Positions 24,522-33,255 of a stretch of 64,000 nucleotides of DNA are shown in pieces (within the stretch, counting starts at the first letter, position 1; every line of letters begins with the position of its first letter). The stretch comes from BRH-c25 sp012519325 (GTDB lineage Bacteria > Bacillota > Clostridia > Lutisporales > Lutisporaceae), in assembly GCA_050950645.1 (NCBI GenBank), contig JBMNHZ010000001.1:186001-250000 (forward strand), in the 5' to 3' direction. The translations under genes were made by a program, and so were the position numbers. The notes under the pieces are model-generated. The model worked only from the letters and a program-made list of their open reading frames with translations. It was not told the DNA's origin and did no database searches.

Positions 24522-25337
24522 ATGAATAATGAGTATTCCCTGGCACACTTAACCGTCTTGGGATGTGCGCCGCCTGAAATGACTTATATAGCTGCAATGG
24601 CAGGATATGATTATGTCAGTTTTCGAATAATATATATGGGGCTTCCGGGGGAACCAAACTACGATTTGGCTTCAAACAAACTGATGCTGGAACAGACAAA
24701 AAAGGCTCTTGCCAGTACAGGTATCAAGCTTCATGATATAGAGCTTGCCCGCATTCATGATGACGTTGATGTAAAAAAATATGTGCCGGCAATGGAAACT
24801 GCCGCAGAATTGGGAGCCAGGAGTGTTTTATGCAGTATCTGGACACCTGACCGTCAGTATTATATTGAAAAATTTTCTGAGCTGTGCGACCTGGCAAAGC
24901 CCCTTGGATTAAATGTTGATTTGGAATTTGTCACCTGGGCTGATGTCAATGATTTAGCAAAGGCGGTGGATGTACTTGAAACCGCAAACCAAAGCAACTG
25001 CGGCTTAATGATTGACACCCTCCATTTTCACCGTTCCCGTGTAAAGCTTGAAGAGCTTGATGGCTTACCTGAAAGGTGGTTCCATTTTTCACATGTTTGC
25101 GACGGACCTGTGGAAATACCTTCAACCAGGGAAGAACTGATACATACAGGCCGTGATGCACGTTTTTATCCGGGAGAATGCGGAATTGACATAGCCTCAA
25201 TTCTAAACAGACTTCCTAAAATGGTATACTCCATTGAACTCCCGAATATTGAAAGAGTCAAGGAACTGGGATATGCGGAGCACGCCCGTCGATGCCTGGA
25301 AACAACTAAAGATTATTTTCAAAAACACCTAAAATAA
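24522..25337 (+). CDS. Xylose-isomerase-like TIM-barrel enzyme (sugar phosphate isomerase/epimerase family)
   Basis: Protein of 271 residues of the AP-endonuclease-2/xylose-isomerase-like TIM-barrel family. Probable metal ligands sit at the ends of strands: E in VDLEFVTW, D and H in MIDTLHFHRS, H in FSHVCDGP, and E in YSIELPN. The family includes isomerases, epimerases, inosose dehydratase and 3-dehydroshikimate dehydratase. Given the shikimate-type enzymes in the neighbouring operons, a 3-dehydroshikimate dehydratase-like or ring-acid dehydratase role is possible but unproven. The start is fixed by GAAAGGAG 7 bases upstream. It is divergent from tctCBA and convergent with the aroC-like gene. 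Confidence 0.82.
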   Translation: MNNEYSLAHLTVLGCAPPEMTYIAAMAGYDYVSFRIIYMGLPGEPNYDLASNKLMLEQTKKALASTGIKLHDIELARIHDDVDVKKYVPAMETAAELGARSVLCSIWTPDRQYYIEKFSELCDLAKPLGLNVDLEFVTWADVNDLAKAVDVLETANQSNCGLMIDTLHFHRSRVKLEELDGLPERWFHFSHVCDGPVEIPSTREELIHTGRDARFYPGECGIDIASILNRLPKMVYSIELPNIERVKELGYAEHARRCLETTKDYFQKHLK

Positions 25338-25389
25338 ATATTGGATATTGAAGCTACGAGCAAGTAAAAATTATTTGCTCATAGCAGAT

Positions 25390-25428
25390 AAAGGCCTGAT
25401 TTTGATATTGAATCGGAGTCAGGCCTTT
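25390..25428. terminator. Shared terminator between convergent operons
   Basis: A 10-bp stem AAAGGCCTGA/TCAGGCCTTT (25390-25399 with 25419-25428). The plus side is followed by ACACTTTTATT, the minus side by a later T-run. It ends both the TIM-barrel gene and the aroA-aroC end of the long operon. Confidence 0.8.
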
Positions 25429-25437
25429 ACACTTTTA

Positions 25438-26616
25438 TTAGATTTTATCCCATTTTTCATCTATATCTGTAATTGCCCTGTAACCCTTTGCCATAATTAT
25501 AGCATCCAGTATGGCTATTCGAACCATTGCCTCACATACCGGATAAATTCTGGGAAGTAAGGACGCATCCCTGCGTGTTATCGGCGAAAGAGTTTCTGCT
25601 TCCATTTTTTCAACATTTACTGCTTTTTGTGCTACTGATACCGTAGGTGTAGGTTTGACTGCAAGCTTTATTCTGATTTCTTCTCCATTGGAAATTCCGC
25701 CCAGGAACCCTCCCGCATTATTTGTACTGAATCTTACTCTTCCGGTTTTCTCATCCACATAGGATTCGTCATTTGCTTCCGATCCCACCATGTTTGCGAA
25801 CTCAAATCCTGCACCGAATTCTATTCCTTTTATGGCACCGATTGACATTAACCCATGAGCTATTGTAGCCTCAAGCTTATCGAATACGGGTTCACCCAAC
25901 CCTGCAGGAACTCCTTTTGCTATTATTTCGACAATACCACCGCAGGTTTCCCCGGCGGCCTTTACTTTAAGTATATCTTCTATCATTCTAGGAGCTGTTT
26001 CAAGATCAGGGCAATTCAGCTCATTTTTCCTGTAATTCTCTTTTGCCATTTCATAAGTAATCGGTTTTGCCTTTATTCCATGTGATGCACTAATAAAGCC
26101 AATAACATCTATACCCATTTTATCCAATACCAATTTTGCCACGGCTCCTCCGGCAACCCTGCTTGCAGTTTCCCTTCCCGAAGCCCTTCCTGCTCCTACC
26201 CAATCGGAATACTGTCCATATTTTTTGAAGAAGGTATATTCGGCATGTCCGGGCCTTATAACATCTTTATACTCTCTGTACTGACCTATATGTATATCTT
26301 CAATGTCATTATTCGGTATTACTATACCGATGGGTGCCCCGGTTGATAAATCATTTTCCATTACTCCCGAAAATATATAAACCTTATCCTTTTCCAATCT
26401 TGGTGAATCAAGAGGTGTTTGTCCCGGTTTTCTTTTGTCCAGTTCGATCTGTATATCCTCCGCTGTTATTTTAATACCGGCTGGAACACCGTCAACAATT
26501 GTAATCAGTCCTCCGAAAAGCTCCTTCGGTATGTTTAAATTCTTTCTAAATCCTCCTGAATATGATTCTCCCGCTGTTGTTACTCTGAACATTCGCCCGA
26601 AAGTATTTCCCATCAT
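25438..26616 (-). CDS. aroC: Chorismate synthase homologue with altered active-site signatures
   Basis: AroC family protein of 392 residues. Chorismate synthase uses reduced FMN to eliminate phosphate from EPSP. The fold is clearly AroC: MGNTFGRMFRVTT, GRASGRETASRVAGGA (matching signature 2), RPGHAEYTF with its histidine, and FDKLEATIAHGLMSIGAIKGIEFGAGF. Two signatures are broken. The first, GESHG, reads GESYSG (Tyr19 for the catalytic His) and is followed by an insertion of about 12 residues (FRKNLNIPKELF) before the conserved VDGVPAG. The C-terminal RHDP motif reads RRDA (348-351). These changes are in the clear middle of an otherwise intact frame. It may be a paralogue with another substrate or a divergent true AroC. 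Last gene after aroA, 23 bases apart. Confidence 0.85.
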   Translation of the reverse strand: MMGNTFGRMFRVTTAGESYSGGFRKNLNIPKELFGGLITIVDGVPAGIKITAEDIQIELDKRKPGQTPLDSPRLEKDKVYIFSGVMENDLSTGAPIGIVIPNNDIEDIHIGQYREYKDVIRPGHAEYTFFKKYGQYSDWVGAGRASGRETASRVAGGAVAKLVLDKMGIDVIGFISASHGIKAKPITYEMAKENYRKNELNCPDLETAPRMIEDILKVKAAGETCGGIVEIIAKGVPAGLGEPVFDKLEATIAHGLMSIGAIKGIEFGAGFEFANMVGSEANDESYVDEKTGRVRFSTNNAGGFLGGISNGEEIRIKLAVKPTPTVSVAQKAVNVEKMEAETLSPITRRDASLLPRIYPVCEAMVRIAILDAIIMAKGYRAITDIDEKWDKI

Positions 26617-26639
26617 ATCTAATCTACTCCTCCAATCCT

Positions 26640-27935
26640 TTATTCTTCTAAAACAATATTTGCTCCAACCTTATTCATGATTTCAAAAAACCCTGGAAAA
26701 GATACTGAAGCACACTGGGCATCCTTAACCCTGGTTTCCCCTTGTGCAAACAGTCCTGCGACAGTTAATGCCATTGCAATTCTGTGATCGTCATGGCTGT
26801 CCACACTGGCTCCCGTAAGGGGCTTTCCTCCATTCACGATCATATAGTCAGGCCCCGTTTCTACATCAGCGCCCAGCTTTTTCAGTTCCTTTTCCATTAC
26901 TCCCACTCTGTCCGTTTCCTTCACACGAACATGAGCAAGGTTTATGAATTTAGTCTTGCCTTGTGCGAAGCATGCAGCTACGGAGAGTGCAGGAAGGGAA
27001 TCGGGAATATCGTTCAAATCTATAGTCAAACCTCCACGCAGGGGAGTACCGCCTCTTATAATCATGCGTTTATTCTTTGAATCCTTAGTAATGTCAGCTC
27101 CCATATCAATCAGATGATCAACTACGGCTTTGTCCCCCTGACAGTCATCAAAATCCACTCCTGAAATCACAACCTCAGAAGGGGTGGTGACTGCAGCAAC
27201 CAGCGGAAATGCAACACCCGACCAGTCACTGGGCACTGTAGATTCTACGGCTTTATAAGATTGGCTCCCTTTTACGGCAAAGTATTTATAGTCCGGTGAA
27301 GCCTCACTTGGCACTACTCCATAAAGCTTCATCCAGTCAAGAGTCATTTGAAGATAAGGTTTCTCAAGAGGGTTTTCAACAAATATTTCAGTATCTCCTT
27401 GAGCAAGCGGAGATGAAAGAAGAATACTTGAAATAAACTGAGAACTGAAACCGCTGAAGCTTACTCTTCCGCCCCGCATTTTACCGCCTATTACAACCGG
27501 AGGAGCAACGGCACCGGGTCTTGTGAGAAAAGCCTGTGCACCCAACTCATTCAATGCATCAACCAGAGGTTTGATAGGTCTTCGGCGAATCTGATGGTCA
27601 CCGGTAATAAATGAATATCCATCAAACAGGGCAGCCATTGAGATAACAAAGGTGGTGGTTGTACCTGAATTTCTGGTATCTATGAAGTTTTCAGGAACAT
27701 GCAGATTTTTTCCCTTTCCCTCTACTGTCCAGACTCCGGGCTCTTCAATTATCTCTGCGCCAAGGGCACGGGCGGCATTTAAAGCACTTAGGCCGTCATC
27801 ACTGGTAAGGGGATTATTAATAACAGATCTTCCTTCAGCCATGGCTGCTAACAGTACCGCACGGATCGTATGGCTTTTGGAACCCGGAACAATGGCCTCA
27901 CCGTGAAGCGAAGCTTTTCTTGAGATCGAATACAT
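26640..27935 (-). CDS. aroA: EPSP synthase (3-phosphoshikimate 1-carboxyvinyltransferase) homologue
   Basis: AroA family protein of 431 residues, joining PEP and shikimate 3-phosphate in the canonical pathway. Conserved parts: VPGSKSHTIRA (Lys20, Arg25), RRRPIKPLVDAL, the DIPDSLPALSVAA aspartate, VKETDR and HDDHRIAMA. The loop normally GNAGTAMRP or GNSGTT.R reads RNSGTTTTF, so the conserved arginine is Thr95. The C-terminal lysine of class I enzymes is Val (ASVSFPGFF), as also happens in class II enzymes. The start lies behind AAAAGGAGG. It is preceded by a truncated tctA and followed by the AroC homologue. It may be a real EPSP synthase of unusual type or a repurposed enolpyruvyl transferase. 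Confidence 0.87.
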   Translation of the reverse strand: MYSISRKASLHGEAIVPGSKSHTIRAVLLAAMAEGRSVINNPLTSDDGLSALNAARALGAEIIEEPGVWTVEGKGKNLHVPENFIDTRNSGTTTTFVISMAALFDGYSFITGDHQIRRRPIKPLVDALNELGAQAFLTRPGAVAPPVVIGGKMRGGRVSFSGFSSQFISSILLSSPLAQGDTEIFVENPLEKPYLQMTLDWMKLYGVVPSEASPDYKYFAVKGSQSYKAVESTVPSDWSGVAFPLVAAVTTPSEVVISGVDFDDCQGDKAVVDHLIDMGADITKDSKNKRMIIRGGTPLRGGLTIDLNDIPDSLPALSVAACFAQGKTKFINLAHVRVKETDRVGVMEKELKKLGADVETGPDYMIVNGGKPLTGASVDSHDDHRIAMALTVAGLFAQGETRVKDAQCASVSFPGFFEIMNKVGANIVLEE

Positions 27936-27949
27936 AGCGTAACCTCCTT

Positions 27950-28525
27950 TTACATAAATTTGTTTAATAGTCTTTTTACATTTTTGTTCTGCGATAATAT
28001 TGATAAGATAATAAACATAATTAATACAATTGATATCGGCTGTGTAAAAATATCCCTGAATAGTAGGATTATACTACTTTCTGCAGACATCAGCGCCCTT
28101 CTGAGATTTAATTCCAATAAAGGACTGAGTATGATGCCAAGCACTACAGGACCGATAGGATATCCGTATATTTTAAGAAAATATCCTAAAATCCCAAAAC
28201 CGATTGTCCAAAATATGTCGGCCATACTATTATTGATCGTATATGACCCGATTATAGACAAAATCATTATTATGGGAAGTAAAATCGATTTTTTTACTTC
28301 TACGACTCTGGTGAATATTTTTATTCCCGTCATTCCAAAAATGAGCAGGAATATATTTGATATAAACAGACTCCCAACTATTAAACCAAACATGTCCGGT
28401 GACTCTATCATCAGCATCGGTCCGGGCTTTAATCCGTGAATATATAAAGCTCCGATAAATACTGCAGTTACAGCATCACCGGGAATACCCAAAGTAAGCA
28501 TCGGAATAAATGCACCGCCTATGGG
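27950..28525 (-). pseudogene. Truncated second TctA (C-terminal part only)
   Basis: The frame encodes the C-terminal 40 percent or so of a TctA permease: IGGAFIPMLTLGIPGDAVTAVFIGALYIHGLKPGP, then several hydrophobic segments to the usual C-terminus (about 183 residues from the first ATG at 28501). Upstream the homology stops abruptly near 28525, just after an in-frame stop codon, and only 50 bases separate it from the FAD oxidoreductase stop codon. The N-terminal INIPG/GxLPG half is missing, as are TctB and TctC partners. It looks like a deletion remnant of a second TTT system, with an intact full-length TctA at 20791-22299. Confidence 0.8.
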
Positions 28526-28574
28526 TTATGATTGTTCATCTTTTTTACTATTTAGGAGCAGATATGGGCTTAGA

Positions 28575-29864
28575 TTATATACCAAATGCTCCTTCTCTTT
28601 TCAGAAAATATTTAAGCTCTGATATGTCAACATTTTTCAAGCCGGTTTTGTGTAAAACCGCTAGTGATGCGGCAATCCCTGCAGCAGTGGCAATATTTAT
28701 TATGGTTCCTATCACCCTGATTCCTCCAAAGGCAATATCATCAGCAGATATGCACTTTCCGTTCGCTATCGCATAATCAGTATTTTTTGCCAGCATGGAC
28801 CTGTACGGTATATAATACATACCATCGCTGTTTATTTTTATAAATTTTACCTGATTATTTTTGTCGGAGGAGCTGTGTATGTCTATTGGATATGAACCTA
28901 CTGCAACAGAATCTTCAAACTTAACGCAATTAATGATATCTTCACCGGTTAATTCATAAATGCCTTCAATTCTTCTTCTGTCCCTTACTCCCAAAGATGC
29001 TGCAATGGATGAAAGATATGCCTTTTTGCATCCGGGTACATTATTTTGTATAAAAGGTATGATTTTTTTGATTTGCTGCCTGATATTGATTAATGAACAG
29101 GATACATCTTCAATGGACTCATGGTTGATACCACAGCATCTGGTACAATTTATTACAATGTCATTAGTGTGTGGAATTCTAACAATACTGAGAAGCTTTG
29201 CCGGCAGTACAGATTTATCCATCCCTTCCTGTATTATTTTCTGCATTTCATGGGAATCCATATTACTGAGCTCTTCCGCCTTTACCCCTCCAAGCTTGAA
29301 CAGAATAGAGACTGCTTGTATTTTGCTTCTGTCGGTGGTTAATGTTTTTTCCTTCAGCATGAAGAAGCATTCGGAGTTACCCGTAGAATCTATTAATATC
29401 CTGGAGCAGATAATTATCTCTTCATATGGATTTGCCAATATAATTCTTACTGAGCCATGCTCATATTTGATTTCTTTAATGGTGCTGCAAAAAAAAACTT
29501 TAATTTTTTCTTTGATAATTAAATCATCCAATACAATTTTCAGATATTCACTGTTGTATTCAAGTCTGTCTACCAGAATATCAGGGTTTGATGTCATGGG
29601 TTTATCCTTTATATAAGCAATGGCGCAATTATCGTACATACTGGCGATAATCTCCTTGCCTATGTTTGTTACTATCAATCTGCCGTTATGATAGGCTCCA
29701 TTTATCTCTCCGAGCATTCCTGCCGTCGCATTTCCTCCCAAGCAGCTTCCTTTTTCAATCAGAATAACGTTACTGCCTTTTCTGGCTGCCGCTACAGCGC
29801 TTACAACACCTGCCATACCTCCGCCCACAACTACTATGTCTGAATACAGCTGTTCAACTGACAT
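28575..29864 (-). CDS. FAD-dependent oxidoreductase (FAD-oxidored family)
   Basis: Flavoprotein of 429 residues. The N-terminus has the dinucleotide-binding fold DIVVVGGGMAGVVSAVAAARKGSNVILIEKG, followed by the GGNATAGMLGEINGAY loop of the FAD-dependent oxidoreductase family PF12831. The C-terminus has the matching FAD contact region IAFGGIRVIGTIINIATAAGIAASLA and the RDRRRIEGIYELTGEDI motif. The substrate is unknown; family members near carboxylate transporters are often thought to oxidise or reduce imported organic acids. The ATG at 29864 lies behind GGAGGTAAG and overlaps the dctQ stop by 11 bases, so it is coupled to the TRAP genes. Confidence 0.88.
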   Translation of the reverse strand: MSVEQLYSDIVVVGGGMAGVVSAVAAARKGSNVILIEKGSCLGGNATAGMLGEINGAYHNGRLIVTNIGKEIIASMYDNCAIAYIKDKPMTSNPDILVDRLEYNSEYLKIVLDDLIIKEKIKVFFCSTIKEIKYEHGSVRIILANPYEEIIICSRILIDSTGNSECFFMLKEKTLTTDRSKIQAVSILFKLGGVKAEELSNMDSHEMQKIIQEGMDKSVLPAKLLSIVRIPHTNDIVINCTRCCGINHESIEDVSCSLINIRQQIKKIIPFIQNNVPGCKKAYLSSIAASLGVRDRRRIEGIYELTGEDIINCVKFEDSVAVGSYPIDIHSSSDKNNQVKFIKINSDGMYYIPYRSMLAKNTDYAIANGKCISADDIAFGGIRVIGTIINIATAAGIAASLAVLHKTGLKNVDISELKYFLKREGAFGI

Positions 29865-30345
29865 TTGCCTTACCTCCATGAAATTCCTTAACAATATTTT
29901 CTATACTGAATACTATCATCATAGCAAAGGAAATAATCAATGCCTTGGTATGGGCTGACCTGGGTATTTTAAGAATGACTGTTTTATATACGGCTTGATT
30001 GGGCAGGGCAATGCAGCAGCTGTATATCAGGATTACAAGTATTATCATTATTATAATATTGCTTATAATTCTGACAATCCTCCTGGTTTCAGCAGATCTC
30101 TTCGCTATGAACACATCCACAACAATATTTTCGTTCCTTGAATACATTACTGCAGATCCGAATATTACCAGCCAGATAAATGATGCCGATGCCAGTTCTT
30201 CGATGCCCGGTATCGGTCTTTTAAATATATATCTGTATATAACCTGGATAAACAGCGAAAAAGGTATAATGACTGAGGTAATATAGACAATTAAATTCAA
30301 TACTTTCAAAATAGCCTTCTTAATACAATAATATGAATTATACAT
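29854..30345 (-). CDS. dctQ: TRAP transporter small permease DctQ
   Basis: Membrane protein of 163 residues with four hydrophobic segments. The DctQ pattern is present: IQVIYRYIFKRPIPGIEELASASFIWLVIFGSAVMYSRNENIVVDVF. The start at 30345 follows GGGGAGG; a longer frame upstream has no site. Between DctP and the FAD oxidoreductase in the TRAP operon dctM-dctP-dctQ. Confidence 0.9.
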   Translation of the reverse strand: MYNSYYCIKKAILKVLNLIVYITSVIIPFSLFIQVIYRYIFKRPIPGIEELASASFIWLVIFGSAVMYSRNENIVVDVFIAKRSAETRRIVRIISNIIIMIILVILIYSCCIALPNQAVYKTVILKIPRSAHTKALIISFAMMIVFSIENIVKEFHGGKANVS

Positions 30346-30369
30346 TTTAACCTCCCCGATTATGCTGAT

Positions 30370-30405
30370 GAACACAAGGTGATGAACTTGCATCACCTTA
30401 TGTTC
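30370..30405 (-). terminator. Intercistronic hairpin after dctP
   Basis: A 15-bp inverted repeat (30370-30384 with 30391-30405, arm GAACACAAGGTGATG, one mismatch), without a T-run. It is the third case in this window of a strong hairpin directly after a binding-protein gene. Confidence 0.65.
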
Positions 30406-30417
30406 TTTGTCATTATA

Positions 30418-31455
30418 CTAATTTAGTTTAAGTACGTATTCATACAGCCCTTTTGGCCACATTCCACTATTTTCACATTCTTCCGCGACCCCGGCCAGCT
30501 TTTCCTGAAAAGCTTTAATATCAGGATTTTCATTTATTGTGACACCGGATTTTATCATCTCATCCTTATTTTTATTCACTGATTCGCTGTCATATTTCGT
30601 AAACAAATCCCCTGCTTCCATTGCGCATTCTGTCAGTATTTCCTGCAGCTCGGGCGAAAGCTTGTTATACGCTTTATCGTTTATTACCATTACATATGGG
30701 CTGAATACATGATTGGTTAATGTAATGTATTTCCCTACCTCATGGAACTTCATGCCGTAAATCGAGCCCAGGGGAGATTCAAGGGCGTCAACTGTTCCCT
30801 GACTTAAAGCCATATAAGCGTCACCCCAGGGAACCGATACACAGTTTACTCCTACTCCTTGCCATGTTTTCATGTACATTTCGATTCCCGGAACTCTCAT
30901 ATTCATTCCTTTCATATCTTCCGGCGAATTAACAGGTTTTTTGGAAATAAGCACTCTTGGGGCACCTATTCCATTATCGGCTATCATCCTCAATCCTGAA
31001 TTTTTGAGCAGGTTATCCTTGAATTCCTTATGCTTGTCGCTTTTCAGAAAATTTGTAAGCTGAGCATTATCTTTGAACATGAAACCCATAAGCAGTATAT
31101 TCCATCCGGGTTCGAATTTCGAATACCACTCTATGGCTCTCCAGGACATGTCCATTGAACCGCTTTGCATCAGCTCCGTCAGGTCATCTCCTGTCCCTAC
31201 CTGTCCTGCCGGGAAATAACTTATTATAACCCGGCCATTTGTTTTCTCTTCTACCAATCGCTTGAAGTCCTGCGCAGAAACATCCCCCGGAGTACCAACA
31301 GCACTTTCAACTGCCAGTTTCAGTTCTATCGGGGCTGCTGCTTCTTCCTTTTTTTCTTCAGGCTTCTTTTCTTCTGTTGTTGTTTGAGTACTGCAGCCTG
31401 CCAGCGTGGCAGCCAGGAAAACCGTCACCAATAAAAAACTAATCAGCCTTTTCAT
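30418..31455 (-). CDS. dctP: TRAP transporter solute-binding lipoprotein DctP
   Basis: C4-dicarboxylate-type (DctP) binding protein, 345 residues. The lipoprotein signal MKRLISFLLVTVFLAATLAGC has its lipobox Cys at residue 21, then a Glu/Lys-rich linker. DctP hallmarks: the early FKRLVEEKTNGRVIISYFPAGQVG, the conserved arginine in NMRVPGIEMYMKTW (the carboxylate-binding Arg), GDAYMALSQGTVDALESPLGSIY, and the C-terminal amphipathic region. This Arg implies a carboxylate ligand. The gene order is M-P-Q, with dctM 32 bases upstream. Confidence 0.93.
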   Translation of the reverse strand: MKRLISFLLVTVFLAATLAGCSTQTTTEEKKPEEKKEEAAAPIELKLAVESAVGTPGDVSAQDFKRLVEEKTNGRVIISYFPAGQVGTGDDLTELMQSGSMDMSWRAIEWYSKFEPGWNILLMGFMFKDNAQLTNFLKSDKHKEFKDNLLKNSGLRMIADNGIGAPRVLISKKPVNSPEDMKGMNMRVPGIEMYMKTWQGVGVNCVSVPWGDAYMALSQGTVDALESPLGSIYGMKFHEVGKYITLTNHVFSPYVMVINDKAYNKLSPELQEILTECAMEAGDLFTKYDSESVNKNKDEMIKSGVTINENPDIKAFQEKLAGVAEECENSGMWPKGLYEYVLKLN

Positions 31456-31487
31456 ACTAAATCCCCCTTCATAAATTATTAATAACC

Positions 31488-32765
31488 TTATCCTAATAAT
31501 AAATTAGGCAACCATAAAACAATTTGATCGAAATATGTTATAAGCAGCAATGAAACAGCTAGCGGAATCAATAACGACAATACTGATTTAACTATCCTTT
31601 CAAAAGGCAGTTCTGTAATATCGCTTAATATATACAGATTCCATCCAACAGGAGGGGTCAGCAATCCAATTGTAAGGTTCAATGTCATAAACACTCCCAG
31701 ATGCACCAAATCAATATTATACATTGAAGCCAGAACAACAAGAATTGGCGTAATAATCATCTGCGAGGAGGTAATGCTCAGGAAACAACCCATGATTAGC
31801 AGCACAATATTAATCAGCAGTAATATCATCCATTTGCTTACCCCTGATTCCATCAACCAGACAGATACCATATCAGGAATTTTCGCCATGGTCACAACAT
31901 AACCGAATAAAGCCGAGCCCATTACAATAAAGCATATTTTGATTGTAGTTGCTGCAGAGCCTTTTAATATATCAATCATTTCTGATAAGGTATACTTGTT
32001 GTAATAAAATCCAAGGGCAATGGAATAAATTACTGCCAGGGCGCCCGTTTCAGTAGCTGTCGCAATACCTGTCACTATTCCGGCGATAATGATGACCGGA
32101 GTAAGCATAGGCAGAATTGCTTCTTTAGCTGACACCAGCATTTCATTCAGGTTTGCTTTGGGCCGGGTAGGCAAATCATATATCTTTGCCATTATTGCAA
32201 TATAAATCATCATTATGATTGTCATCAGTATACCGGGTACTATTCCTCCGATAAACAACCTCGCTATAGAAACCTCCGCTATGGTTGCAAATGTTATCAT
32301 TGTGGTGCTTGGAGGAAAAATAGGGCCTACCGTTGATGACGCACCTGTTACAGCGGCACTGAATCCCTTGTCATAACCCTCTTCTTCCATTGCTTTGATT
32401 TCTATTTTTCCCAATCCGGCTGTATCAGCTATAGCTGAACCTGACATTCCTGCAAAAAGAAGGCTCCCTAATACATTAACATGAGCCAGTCCGCCTTTTA
32501 TATGTCCAATTATGCTAAGAGGGAAATTATACAGCCTGTTTGTGATACCGGCTGAATTCATTATTTCTCCTACCATTACATACAACGGCAGTGCCAATAA
32601 GGATTGTCCGCTGATTCCGCTGAATAGTTTAGACGCAATATCTGCCAGGCTTAATGTAGGATCCAACAATATGTATGCAATAGATGCTCCTATCATAGTA
32701 AATGCAACAGGCACTCCCAAAACCATCAATAAAAAGAAAGTAACAACTAATACTGGCAATTCCAC
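31488..32765 (-). CDS. dctM: TRAP transporter large permease DctM
   Basis: Large permease of 425 residues with about 12 hydrophobic segments. Signatures: LLALPLYVMVGEIMNSAGIT, GGLAHVNVLGSLLFAGMSGSAIADTAGLGKIEIKAM, and the GASSTVGPIFPPSTTMITFA loop. The GTG start at 32765 lies 7 bases behind AAGGAGGG; the ATG 24 bases upstream overlaps that site. First gene of the TRAP-FAD-(tctA remnant)-aroA-aroC operon, read from a consensus promoter 530 bases upstream. Confidence 0.93.
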   Translation of the reverse strand: MELPVLVVTFFLLMVLGVPVAFTMIGASIAYILLDPTLSLADIASKLFSGISGQSLLALPLYVMVGEIMNSAGITNRLYNFPLSIIGHIKGGLAHVNVLGSLLFAGMSGSAIADTAGLGKIEIKAMEEEGYDKGFSAAVTGASSTVGPIFPPSTTMITFATIAEVSIARLFIGGIVPGILMTIIMMIYIAIMAKIYDLPTRPKANLNEMLVSAKEAILPMLTPVIIIAGIVTGIATATETGALAVIYSIALGFYYNKYTLSEMIDILKGSAATTIKICFIVMGSALFGYVVTMAKIPDMVSVWLMESGVSKWMILLLINIVLLIMGCFLSITSSQMIITPILVVLASMYNIDLVHLGVFMTLNLTIGLLTPPVGWNLYILSDITELPFERIVKSVLSLLIPLAVSLLLITYFDQIVLWLPNLLLG

Positions 32766-33026
32766 AGCTTTCCCTCCTTCAATATGCAAGCACTAATCTC
32801 TCCGTAACTTTTTTAAGCATATCTGCATTATTGTTTTATAAGCCAACTTAATTCTATTGTGCGCTATTGTATTAATTTTGATGGAACTTGGGCCTAATTT
32901 ATCATCTGTAGGTGATAATGTAAATTTAAACCCAAAATATTCACAAAATAAGTTTTTTAGTTAATTGTTTTTACTAAGAATAAAGCGCACTTCCATTTTA
33001 CTATACTATTATGCCACATTATTAGG

Positions 33027-33101
33027 TTATTCCAGATACGCAAGTCTTCTGTCCATAAAACTATATTCGTTCTGTAAATTCGGTATAATTCTGCCTTTCA
33101 T
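33027..33101 (-). CDS. Possible 24-residue leader peptide or gene remnant upstream of dctM
   Basis: A short frame with a near-perfect site (AAGGAGG, 5 bases before the ATG) encodes MKGRIIPNLQNEYSFMDRRL plus four more residues. It lies in the 609-base gap between dctM and the EamA gene, downstream of the dctM promoter, so it would be on that operon's 5' leader. I do not recognise it: it could be a regulatory leader peptide or the 5' scrap of a deleted gene. Nothing else in 32766-33374 looks coding. Confidence 0.4.
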   Translation of the reverse strand: MKGRIIPNLQNEYSFMDRRLAYLE

Positions 33102-33255
33102 CTATACCTCCTTCCCTTATGATTAATTAAAGAAATCTTTCAGTCCAATCAAGAGTTAAGCAGCATTATTTTGAATTGTAATCGTACTCTGAAAAGAATA
33201 TGAAGTATTTATTAGAACATACATATAGAAAATATACTTCCATTTTTGATAACCT

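Noticed and set aside
28960..29616. A 218-residue plus-strand frame opposite the FAD oxidoreductase
   Set aside because: It is the complement of a gene with strong FAD-binding motifs and a coupled start.
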